Shown here piece after piece: positions 47,390 to 57,720 of a DNA stretch of 64,000 nt (position 1 is its first letter; every line of letters starts with the position of its first letter). Location: contig CM077116.1 of the NCBI GenBank assembly GCA_039619475.1, positions 302,720,464 to 302,784,463 on the forward strand, written 5' to 3'. The DNA comes from Icerya purchasi. Its lineage: Eukaryota > Arthropoda > Insecta > Hemiptera > Monophlebidae. A model generated the notes under the pieces. That model did no database searches, had not been told where the DNA came from, and worked only from the letters and a program-made list of their open reading frames with translations. The position numbers were made by a program, and so were the translations under genes.

Positions 47390-47990
47390 GCTCATAAGAG
47401 TTAATACTAGCGTGTAACTATTTCGTCGCCCATTCTATTCCTAATATACGTTTTTAACCTCTTTAGAGTGCGGAAACATTTTTCTGGGGTCGCAGCGAAC
47501 ACCGGAAGTGTGGCTAACATTGCGTTGCAATCGTCATTGCTAATGCTTGAGCTGAAACATCTTCTACGTAGATAAATTCAAGTAAATCCTGCCGGATAAC
47601 TGATTTTTCAGATGAGCAGTCTACGTACCGTAAACATAACGCTATAGAGTAACTGATTTTTCAGATGAGCAGTCTACGTACCGTAAACATAACGCTATAG
47701 AGTTGGTTGTCTTGAGTTTCGTCTGCCAATACAGTAAAAAAAAACCTGCCTCTTTGACCCTTTTTTAAGTACTTGCGCTTGAACAGCATTACCGCATAGT
47801 TCAGTTCATTCTGAATTCCCGATTACATGGCTCTACTGTGCATGCTTTGTGTAAGTGCTTCATCACCAGGTCGAGCACGAAAACGGAGAAGTACTTGAAA
47901 ATTGTCGTCAACGTCAGCAGCAGCAAAAGGCATACACCTTCGGCCTGCTGACGTATCGTATTCTATCAATGTAAAGTTTAAACATTCTTT
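47390..47990 (-). pseudogene. decayed hAT-type transposase (DUF4371/ZMYM-like), C-terminal half
   Basis: Minus-strand blocks read TVLADETQDNQL near 47735, RQDLLEFIYVEDVSAQALA near 47590 and MLATLPVFAATPEKCFRTLK then RLKTYIRNRMGDE near 47520-47420. These match the ADE(T/S).D, the following LLEF...D..A..LA strand, and the S.ER.FS.LK..K...R..M..E dimerisation end of ZMYM/THAP9-like hAT transposases. A 53-bp tandem duplication falls inside the frame. The middle of the protein is missing. Confidence 0.7.
47598..47703. repeat. perfect 53-bp tandem duplication
   Basis: 47598-47650 and 47651-47703 are identical. The length is not a multiple of three, so it frameshifts the transposase remnant. Perfect identity means it is far younger than the decay around it. 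Confidence 0.97.
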
Positions 47991-47999
47991 CCGACGCAG

Positions 48000-49789
48000 T
48001 TAACCTAAAGAAATTTACATACAAAATGTTCGAACCCGTTTTAAATCCAATCCAAGGCGACAATAGTAGCGTAGTCATACACTACGTTAGTGTATTCGGC
48101 TAATATTCAGGCTTTTGCGTGGGCTAAGAGTGTGTGTGGGCCTGTTTTTTGGGGAGGGGGGGGGGATTAAGAACGGAATTTTAAATAGTGTTCATTTTTA
48201 CCATTTGATCGAGAAACAATTAAGAAATAGTTAATTGTTCAAATATTAACGAAATAACCGGTGAGATTAAAAAAGATATGTTTAAAAACATGAAATTGAA
48301 TGCTTAAAATTTGTACAACTGAAACGATCAAACATTTGACTATTATTAAATCATAATTAAAACATTGATTAAACATGACTAATTTCGCCATTCTACATCA
48401 CACGCATGTGATTTTAATTTTGGTTAATAGTTTATATCGAGTACTGTCGTGTATGGTTACTTAATGATTTAGCTGTCTCAAATAATCAGTGTTAACAATA
48501 AATTTTTGGGTTAAATTTGATTGTTGATCAAATAATTTTATGCGCTAATTAACGGGTTATAATTGTTAATTATTTTTAATATTTTTGAAGACAAGTTTAA
48601 CATGGGGTAATTTACGTTACGATTGTTTAAAATTATTATACGTTCAGTAAATGTAGAATTTTCCATTCAGACATTCTTAATTGCTCTAACATACTCGGAA
48701 TATCTTATTTTTAAAATTTTACTTGTTTGAACTTACTTTAATAATAGTCAAATATATGCAGTTTTTTGAAGTTTAATATCCATTGTCATGATGTGTTATT
48801 CGATCTTACAGTTTGTTAATAATTTCAACCTTTGTGCTTATAAGTAACTATTTCTTAGGCATTACCTTTTATATAAATCAAAATGATACATCATTCAGAT
48901 CAGAAGATATTTTAAACAATTGTCAAAGTTACGGTCAATTTTGATTCTAATATGAACATCAAACTGAACATGTTATTTCTCATCTGAAAATACGCCCTGC
49001 AATAAAATCGTAAAGAGGCGTTCAATGTAGATATTTTTACTGGAAAATTTTCAGCAATTCCGACGTCCCTAAATACCCCGATATGCATCCTCAAAAGATG
49101 GAACATTTTTTTATTTTACTGATTGCGTTAGCGGTAGTAATTTGTTTAGTATATAAGAGATATATCAACAGTTTATTATATATAAAAAAAAAAGTATATT
49201 TCCAAATTTCGATTACTCTTTTATTTTTTTGAAACTTTAGAAGCATTTCTCAAATGCGCAATTTATACGGAAGTTAAAATAAAGATGAAGTTTTTGCGAC
49301 AGGTTTTAAATGAAAAAAAATTGGAAAAAGAAATGACGTAATAAGTATAAAATAAATTTGTCCATTAATAAAAGTATAGAAATAAACTGTCAACAAAAAT
49401 TAGGTGTATTAAAAAAAAGAGATCGATGCTTATCCTTTGCTAGAATCAGCGGGGAGGGGAACAGTTTGACCAATATATTTAAGAAAGGACAACACACTAA
49501 TCGTTTACTTTAAACATTTCGGAAATGAGTTTTTTAATGGTATTTTTCAATTTAATTTTGGACGTAAAATTACTATCATTTTCATTGCAAGTAAATATTT
49601 CTGACAGCTTAACAAAGTAATTCTACACGATAAGTTACGCGACAAGAACTCGAATTCATTTTCTTCAAAAATACAAACCAAAAAAAAGTAAAATGCCAAA
49701 AATACAAGCAATGGTTACCGCGTGCGGTAAAACACACTACTCACAGTGGCCGAATGATTCCTCGTCGGGCCGGAAAACAAAAAAAAAAA
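48000..49789. other. no gene recognised
   Basis: AT-rich. G-run at 48160-48171 near the possible end of the hAT remnant. Nothing else recognised. Confidence 0.5.
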
Positions 49790-50220
49790 AAAAAAGAAAA
49801 GGAGATACTACTACTAATGCAAGCATCTATTTGAATACAAATACCGTCTTTTAGCCGGCGTCTTCAGTAATAGGCAGGGCATTTAAAGAAGATGCGGTTT
49901 GTATCACATAGGGGCGGAGAGATGGAACTATGAAGGGGACAATCGCTAGAAGGAGGACAGGGAAAAATGAAAACGTGAAGAGGGTAGAAGGAAGTGATTA
50001 AAACGCAGTCTGATTAAGGAAACGATCGCGGAGCGTTGATAAGAAGACGATTGAAACTACGGCTGAGGACAGGGAACCGGCTGAATTTGAAGATAATGAG
50101 AGGCGGGATTAGAAAATATATGTTCGACCGTAGTCGGGAATGATTAGCTGAGGAAAGAAAGAGGATGTGCGAGGTAGGAAAATTATGAAGGACCAACGCG
50201 GGAGCTAAAAAATTATACAC
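49790..50220 (-). pseudogene. I-like LINE C-terminal fragment, copy 6
   Basis: Minus strand reads LSSANHSRLRSNIYFLIPPL and FPVLSRSFNRLLINAPR, then after a frameshift LIRLRFNHFLPS. This matches LSRSNHSRLWSDMYPSLFSN and RLRINHSLLPS of the 18-19.6 kb copy. The conserved 3' stem was not seen; the end is A/T-rich. Confidence 0.65.
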
Positions 50221-50875
50221 ACGCGATCAACTCAAAAAAACAACAATTGTGAATTATGAAAAAAAAAAAAAAACAAAACACGAAATAATAAAGATTTGTT
50301 AATTCGTTGTTTAATAATATTGACTGTTAGCATTTTTTTAATATTAAATAACGCTGATAAGCTGTTTAAAGTGGTGTTAAGCTTATACATGGTGTCCACT
50401 CAAATATAATTTTTAAATTCCGGATTCCCTGATTATTAGAATTGTACAAAAAGGAAGAATGTAATATTTTTGTTACTATTGATAAATTTATTTTGAATAA
50501 AGTATATTAAAAAATGAATTCATTTTTCGCTTAAAAAGGTTTTTTTTTTTCATTAAAAATATCGTTTTTGGCCGTTTTTATCTTTTTCTCCCTTGTTTTA
50601 CGACAAAATTCCTGGCTTATTATTGGTTTTTTGTTAATCTGCAAAATTCCCGGTTTTTCCGGTTTCCCAGTTGGGTGGCCATCCTGTTATACATTAAGTC
50701 GCATTACTGCTACCTATTTTATACCTTATTTGCGATGATTCGAAGATTTTACACCGTAATCTGTATAAAGGAATACGCTGCGAATAATTTTTAGATATAA
50801 AGTAGGATGCAACATTTTCGACACTATATATTAATTATAACGTAATTCTTAGGCTGCCCCCCCCCCATTAGCAAA
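50221..50875. other. no gene recognised
   Basis: AT-rich with a C-run at 50857-50865. Nothing recognised. Confidence 0.5.
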
Positions 50876-51180
50876 AATGTCCCAATTTTATGTAACGTTT
50901 GTTATATTTTATAGAATTTCTGTGATTGTTATTTTAAAAATGGCACAATTTTATGTAACGAAAAAATGTCTTAATTTTATATAACGAAAGTTAAATGTTA
51001 GAATAGGATTTTTGTGGTAATGTTATTTTTTTTGTGTGTTGATGCCAGTAAGAATTACGTTGTAAATTTTGATCATTTTATACAAAATATAGAAGAGAAA
51101 GAGACAGAAATGAAAACAAGAAGGGTCAAGGGACACAGCACCTTGCGAGGCCAAAATGGCCGAGTTTAAGTATATATATA
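50876..51180 (+). repeat. (TA)n-ended interspersed repeat, copy 2
   Basis: Near full-length match to 15203-15535. It ends GAGGCCAAAATGGCCGAGTT then a short TA tract. GGCCAAAATGGCC is a small hairpin, partly lost in copy 1 (GGCCAAAATGACC). Confidence 0.8.
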
Positions 51181-51244
51181 TGGGTACGCCATTTTACGCT
51201 AGGGGTCATCAGGAAGAGTGACCTGTCACGAAATTTGTCCCAAA

Positions 51245-51478
51245 TAAATGTCACCATTTTATGTAACGAAAATGTAACGAAAAAATGTCTTAATTTTATG
51301 TAATGAAAGTTAAATGTTAGGATAGGATACGTTGTTGTAAATAAAGTTTTTTTTTGTCAAACGGCTTAGTCAATGAAAAAGTTTACTTTTCTATAAGAAT
51401 TATAGAAGAACTAAACCGGGGGTTGAAGGGGACTTGCCCCTTCCGAGTTCCGAAGGGCCAAGTTTATATATATATATA
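51245..51478 (+). repeat. (TA)n-ended interspersed repeat, copy 3
   Basis: Shares ATGTAACGAAAAAATGTCTT and GAAAGTTAAATGTTAGGAT with copies 1 and 2. It has a different middle, and ends GGGCCAAGTTTATATATA as copy 4 does. It bridges the two end types. Confidence 0.65.
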
Positions 51479-51850
51479 TCATCATCATTATTATTTTCTC
51501 AACCATTCGGTTGGTGAGCAACCTGTTCGTACACTTTTAGCTGTACCGATATAGGTTGTGTACCAGGCAATTATTATATGAAACGCAGGTGTACACGCGC
51601 AAGAAAACTACATTCGGAACTGATGATAGTCGCTTGTTATCGCGCTACAAGTGCAGTTCCGTGTGTGTCTGCTGTGTACTGACCTAGTGCGCATATGATG
51701 TTGTACGTGGTGGTGTGCCATTGTCTTCCACGTGATTATTAGCGAATATTTTTAATTTTAATTTTTTAAGTTCTGTCGTTGTCCGAGATCGAACCTGTGA
51801 CCTCCGTAACGGAAGTCAAGCGCTCTAGCAACTAAGCTATCGCGACCACC
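51479..51850 (-). mobile_element. SINE-like unit: tRNA-like head, ~280-bp body, trinucleotide tail
   Basis: On the minus strand a tRNA-like head (51848-51783) has box A TAGCTTAGTTGC and box B GGTTCGATCTC. Next comes a body without coding capacity, then a tail AATAATAATGATGATGAT (complement of 51479-51496). The head is not a working tRNA because the acceptor stem does not close. The unit sits between a (TA)n tract and the Helitron 5' end. Confidence 0.5.
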
Positions 51851-51853
51851 ATA

Positions 51854-53055
51854 TCTATACATATATAAAAATCCCGTGTCTTTATGTTTGTGCAGGATAA
51901 ACTCGGAATTTACTTAACCGATTTTTATAAAATTTTGAAAGTACATGCAATTTAATCCAACTCTTAACAGATACGATACTTTTTGTTTTAATTATTTACA
52001 TAAATGTATTTGTTATATTAAATAATTTAATCAATCAATTACAAAAAAAACAAATTTAATTGTTGGCTATTACTTTTTGCTTTAATTATTTACATAAATA
52101 TTTGTTATATTAAATAAAACAAATTTTGACAATTTTATTATTTTTTGAGCACCAACTCTACTTTTCGTGGCGACTTTTGTGTATCTTGCGCGATGTTAAT
52201 CGAAATGCAACCAGGTTTATCGCTGGCGCATGGCGTTATTATCGATGAATGATTAAATAAATTGTGTTCGCTGTCGTTTACAAAAAAGTTCGCGTTATTA
52301 CGACGGAGTTGTTGTTTATGAAAAAAAAAAAATATTGTGCGATATTGTGCGGCATTTAATTTATTTATATTTCAGTGTATTTAATAAACGTCCTGCCTTG
52401 ATAAAAAAAAAAAAATTTAAATATATCCACAATAATATTGTGGCAGTGATACAACTCTCTGACATCGTTGGGCATCTAAGTTGCTTTATATTTCAGTATA
52501 AGATAATGCCGCGGAGACAATCGAACCTCAACTATGTGCGTAGCAGAAATGCACGGCGTATGCGTGTTATGAGAGCTACTGAATCGGAAGAAGAAGAAAT
52601 TGCAAGAATAAACGCATGTTGCCTGCCGCTCACGTGTGGGAACACCATCAAGTGTCTATTCGTGTTAGCAAAAGACAAGTTGACTAAGAACATTGTGCAC
52701 AAATTAGTGCTTAGATAATTTTCAATTTTATAAAATAATATAACTAATAGTTCGAAACCAATGTTATCTGCCTCATTTATAACATTTTTAATTTTTATAT
52801 AACTAATTTATTTAGTATATTGTGTAAATAAGTCATTGATTACAGATTAAAGTTAAAGATTAGATAAATAAAATGTAAATTCAATAAGTGTATATTAGTT
52901 GGATAATTTAATTCTCTACATATGATTCAAAATCGGCTAAATAATTTCAGGTTTATTAGTAAAAATGAATTTGGTTGCATCAAAATAATAAGTAAAAAAT
53001 TAATTTAATCTATTATAACTACTAAGCCACAGCAACGCGTGGCTGGGTCAGCTAG
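51854..53055 (+). mobile_element. short Helitron with both ends
   Basis: The 5' end TCTATACATATATAAAAATC follows an A. The 3' end has a hairpin (GCCAC...GTGGC, 53026-53043) about 8 bp before the terminal CTAG, with T next, so the insertion is between A and T as Helitrons do. The ends resemble the well-known insect Helitron ends. The 1.2-kb interior keeps only a piece of the N-terminal RepHel region, so it is non-autonomous. Confidence 0.8.
52506..52718 (+). pseudogene. N-terminal remnant of a Helitron protein
   Basis: 70 residues starting MPRRQSNLNYVRSRNARRMR, then ATESEEEEIARINACCLPLT. The basic R-N-A-R-R-x-R block followed by Glu-rich sequence is typical of the extreme N-terminus of insect Helitron proteins. 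The open frame continues upstream to 52335 but without similarity. The rest of the protein is absent. Confidence 0.55.
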
Positions 53056-53093
53056 TATATATATATATATATATATGTGTATATTCCAAAAAG

Positions 53094-53346
53094 TAATCAA
53101 TTCAGAATATTATCCCGAACATAAATAATAAAATTATCATAAAATATATTACAAACATTGAAAAACATTAAAAAACATCAACTAGTTTTGACAAACTACG
53201 GTCATTATCAAGGATTAATTAATCATTCAAAATTAACATCTTGATAAGAACGGTATTTTTGTTTCTTAATACTTTGAATATGTTTTGTGTATTTTTTGTA
53301 TGATAATTTTATTATTTATGTTTGGCATAATATTGTGAATCGATTA
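53094..53346. mobile_element. MITE with ~60-bp terminal inverted repeats
   Basis: Left arm from 53094 and right arm ending 53346 are inverted copies. The best block is AACATAAATAATAAAATTAT (near 53119), found inverted near 53301-53324. The 253-bp element has no ORF and lies about 40 bp from the Helitron 3' end, past a (TA)n tract. Confidence 0.75.
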
Positions 53347-53349
53347 GTT

Positions 53350-54170
53350 TTTTAAATTTTCAGGTACTCCATTATCAATTCTAAACGAATAAAACTTTTT
53401 CATAATATTTTAATTAAAGATGATTCGCGCAAGAGCTTTAAATGTCACGTGATTCTTACTGATCTTGTGTCGCACGTACATGTATATGCATAACCTCCTC
53501 TCTGTCTTCAGCAATCACGATGGAGTACATTTAGTAGTAAACAAAAGATCGAATATAGATAAAACTTTCACGGTAAGAAACCACAACATTTCGGAATTAT
53601 TAAAACCAAAACGTAATATACAAGTATAGGGCATGACTGGAAGATGAAAAAAAAAAAGAAAAAAATAGACTGCGAATAAAATGACGGCAAATCATTTTTA
53701 TTCCGAACTATAAAGCGGCTCTTGAGATAATCAATTGAGGAAGACAAACTAAATATCGAAAGGTTCACTACTTCATGATGAGAATATGGGAAACCCATAA
53801 AAATATTAGTAGAGTCGGAAGATTTACGGAAGTGTTAATATTTATTACGGCATGAGGCTGAATAAGGAAAAAAACGAATAACTAAAAATGAAAGTTCAAA
53901 AAGTGACCGCGAAGTAACTAATAAAGAGAGAAAAAAGTAGGCGAATGACGGTAGCAAATATATAGTAGTGTTGTCACGAATGGAGTTTCGTTGATGTAAC
54001 GTGAGTCGAAATGTGAAATCAGTTCAACACCGAGTGAAAATATTAATTAACGGGAGAATCAAGTTCGATGGAATGTTGAGAAATTTTATTTTTTACTCGT
54101 AAAACATACGATAAATGTCGCACGAAGTTTTAAAAATGGAAAAAGAATAAAAAAGTATATAATTTTTTTT
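53350..54170. other. no gene recognised
   Basis: AT-rich; nothing recognised. Confidence 0.5.
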
Positions 54171-54570
54171 TTTTTAAATAGCCTTTTATTTATGCGCTAA
54201 AAAGAAGTACAAGATAACTTTATTAGTGTGCGACTACCAGATACGCGTATCTTAACATTAAAATCTGAAACTACAAAATACTATTCTGAAAAATAAAAGC
54301 GGGGCCGCAGTTACAAAAATATTCGGTGTGTGTGTGGTATTGTGATGCACAACAATGGAACAACATTAAATAGTGATTGTAGTTTTGGCTTCGGATGTAT
54401 TATAATATTAATATTTAATTATTAATCTGCGGCCTCCGCTTTTATTTTTCAGAATAGTATTTTGTGGTTTCAGATTTTAATGTTAAGATACGCGTATCTG
54501 GTAGTCGCACACTAATAAAAGTTATTTTGTACTTCTTTTTAGTGCATAAATGAAAGGCTATTTTTAAAAA
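54171..54570. mobile_element. fold-back MITE with ~140-bp inverted arms
   Basis: Arms 54171-54310 and 54427-54570 are inverted copies at about 95% identity. Both contain GATACGCGTATC, itself a palindrome, and TGTGCGACTACCAG. The ~116-bp centre has a short (TG)n. No ORF. Confidence 0.85.
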
Positions 54571-54729
54571 GTTTTTTTTATTTTTTATTTTTTAGTCTGG
54601 ACTTTTTACTATGTATTTCAATAAAAAACAATAAATTTAGAATTGTATTGCTTTATTTTATTCAATGCCTTGATTATAGGGCATTTAAAGAAATTTGTGT
54701 TACATTTTATTATTAAATAATGGATCGCA

Positions 54730-55505
54730 TTCCTTCAATTATATTGTCTTTTGTTTTTCATACAATTCATACGGAATTCTCAGCACATGAAACACAATGT
54801 TTGACTAATAGCGTGATCTTTTCATTCAGATATCACATTACCGAAAAAAAAAAAAAAAAAAATTTGAAATTTTCAAGCTTTCGGCGCTCCAAGGGTCCGA
54901 TTTTAAAGTTGGAAATCCAGATGTTCCAAAGCAAAGATACACACAAGGATGCGCATTTTTTTAACTTTGTTCAAAATTTTTAGCTATAAAGCTGAGCCAC
55001 AAGCGGCAGCTACAGGTTGCTTTTTGTGCTTTTTAAAACTTTTAATAAGCTTTCAATGTTTCGTTAAGAAAATGAAATACGAGTTTGCTCCCGACAAATA
55101 GCGCTCTTTCCAACAGTCATATGCCGGAATAAAAAATATTTTTCCCCAAAAGTTCGAGCTTTCGAAGCCTCGAGGGGCTAATTTTAAAGTTGGAAACCTA
55201 GATGTTCCAAACCAAAGAAATATACGTGCATGTGCATATTTTCAACCTTGTTCAAAATTTTTAGCTACAAGACTCGAGCCGTAAAGAGGGAGCTACATAT
55301 TGGATTTCGCGCTTTTTTGAACTTTTCGTAAACTTTGAAAGTTTCATTAAAAAAATAAAATATGGTTTTATTTTCGACAAATAGCGTTCTTTCCAACGAT
55401 TATCATATGCCCGAAAAAAAAAACAATGTTTTTTTCTAAAATTTTGAGCTTTCGGCGTCCCGAGGGTCTCTAATTTTAAAGCTGGAAACCCGGATGTTGT
55501 ATAAT
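54730..55505 (+). repeat. ~285-bp tandem repeat, about 2.5 diverged units
   Basis: Unit landmark (GAC(A/T)AATAGCG) occurs at about 54802, 55092 and 55375, giving periods of 290 and 283 bp. A second landmark AGCTTTCG...TAATTTTAAAG is near 54874, 55159 and 55447, with GGAAA.C.(A/G)GATGTT 20 bp later. Units are about 70-80% alike by eye. The same repeat is inverted at 42.4-42.8 kb. Confidence 0.75.
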
Positions 55506-55600
55506 ATTGTATCGTCATCTATAGCAACCATTTCTGCAAAAGGACTACATTTTTCTAATTCATCGGGAAGTAGGTAAAAAATCGTTCGCAAGATTCCCCC

Positions 55601-55645
55601 CAGACAGACAGAATGACAGATAGACAGAATGCAGACAGACAGAAG
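55601..55645. repeat. imperfect (CAGA)n microsatellite
   Basis: Blocks of CAGA/GACA with interruptions, just after the tandem repeat. Confidence 0.85.
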
Positions 55646-56403
55646 GACAAACAGAGTTAAATAAAAGACTATAAAAAAAATCAAACTGATTGATGAAATA
55701 ATTTTTTTTTCGCCCAGGGCTTTTTCAGAAATTAGTCTTGAAAATGGGATTACCGAAATGGATTATAAAAGGTGGAAAAAAAGAACGAAAAGATAGAATG
55801 TTCGAAATATTAAGATGTACCACGTGGTCAATTTTAAGGTCATCGAGAAAGATACGATAGTTGTAGGTCATGGAGATATGAATAGCGCGTCCATTATGAA
55901 AAATCAGATCAATTTTTTGCGCTAGACGTTTCGAGTTTTTTGAACGAAATCGTTTCATTTATCCGTAAAAGCAGTCGGTTCATTTTTGGTTTCGTTTATT
56001 CTAAGTAATCATATTTTCTTCAATCAAGCAAAAAAGCTTTTCGAAAAAGAGTAACATTTTTGCAAGAAAATGAGGTAAATTCTTTATTCGGAATTTTTTT
56101 TCTTTCCGTTTTTTTCTTTTTCTTAATATGGCGAAAAAAAACAGCAACCGGCGCGGTATCTAAGAACATCTTTTAAAAAGAATGCGCAAAATGCGTTTCC
56201 TTCGTTCATCTCTATACGAGATTACTTTCTTTTGACAAGGCGATGGAATTGTGTTTTTTTTCATTGTTATTATAGCAGGATTCGTCCGATTAGCCGTATT
56301 AAGTCAGTTCTGTCGAGTTCATGATATTACTTTATTTACAACTTAACTATTTCGATATAAGTTTGTACGTTGCTTTTAAAAGAATTTTGTTTATTGCAAA
56401 TTT

Positions 56404-56451
56404 ATTAAATTTTTCATTAAATTTTTCATTAAATTTTTCATAAAATTTTTA
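56404..56451. repeat. 12-bp tandem repeat (ATTAAATTTTTC)n
   Basis: Three perfect units and a fourth with changes. Confidence 0.9.
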
Positions 56452-57009
56452 GAATTTTCACTAAGAAAAAAAGTTAAATACGGCAGTGCCGGTGCTTAAC
56501 AAGTATCGAAGAAGAAATCAATAGAGAAATAGCCATTTTCTTTAAATCGCAAAGCGCTGTTGAATTATTTTTTGAAAATAGCGAAAAAGTCGAACAAATG
56601 ATCCCAGCTCGTTCGCCTACGATCCCAAGATTCTTTTTCATCTCAGTGTTTAATCGTATTAATCTTTAAGATTCTTCGAGTAAGCTCGCATGATACTAAG
56701 ATCGAACATTTTGTCAGCTGACGCAGACAACTTTACATCGAACAAGTTAATCTTCATTCTCACATCTTCCCTATTTAAGTTTATAATCAAACGACCCCAT
56801 TTTTGTTAAAACTGTACAAAGAAGAAAGAAAAACCTACCCACTCAAATAAGACTTTTGCCCACAGCCAGCTCTTCCCAATATAGCGTCTAAACTTAAATT
56901 TTCCATTAATAAAACTTCCAACTAACAATAAGCAATAAAATAAATATCAGAAGAATGCTGAACAACGGTTTCCATTCGATCAGCTTCTCTATTAATTTTA
57001 GTCTTTAAG
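56452..57009. other. no gene recognised
   Basis: Nothing recognised in this stretch. Confidence 0.45.
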
Positions 57010-57720
57010 AATAACAAAAACAAGAGGTAGTGATCGCGCAATTGCACGGATTGCTACAACAAACTAGCCGAATTACAACTAATTTGCCACCAGCTCCCTC
57101 CTTAGCAGCGCCCCCATTTAAAACTGGACAACCTCGTAATGAAAAATTATGTTATTTATCGACCCGATAGAGGCTTCAGAGTTAGCGGAGGCCCTTGTTT
57201 ACCGTACAATATCAGCAAACTGCATCATTGTCAATACGTCGCTGCAATCAATTATCGCGTGGGATACGCCTTTAACATACCCCCTACCGCTGCAATAATA
57301 TGTAATTGTTATTTCCCCACAAACATCCCTATCCAAATGGAAAACCTTCTTAGTCTAGTTCTTGGCATTTCAACGCTGGCTCGCTGCTATTCGCAACCAG
57401 GCCCACTAAGAATCATGGATCCATATGATTCCTAATATTACATAATGACCTAGTATAATAATCCTTTCACGACCAGACTCACTTATCTCCGTTCTTTCCC
57501 TAATACCTATTCTATCATAAACCGAGAAACTGTTTTTCCGATTTTTCCGAAATTACCTTTGTCTGTACTACACGTGTTCCAGTGATCATTTTCCATTTTC
57601 TATCCACGCTATTTATCGCCTTGTAATACACATTTTTCATTGCTATCGGTTTTATGTGTGTCGAAAAGCTGACATGGACCCTTACACGGAGAAAATTAGT
57701 AATCCATTTCAATCCTCCCC
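57010..57720 (+). pseudogene. decayed LINE endonuclease domain fragment
   Basis: The best part is 57139-57435: VIYRPDRGFRVSGG, then LHHCQYVAAI, a CYFPTNIPIQMENLLSL stretch, then a break. These match the YR.DR...GGG, H and (A)YFP...P....L blocks of APE-type endonucleases in Jockey/R1-like LINEs. Catalytic GDYN is lost after the last block. Frameshifts on both sides; the RT is absent. Confidence 0.55.

Noticed and set aside
51783..51848. A functional tRNA gene on the minus strand
   Set aside because: A and B boxes are present but the acceptor stem does not close; treated as a SINE head.
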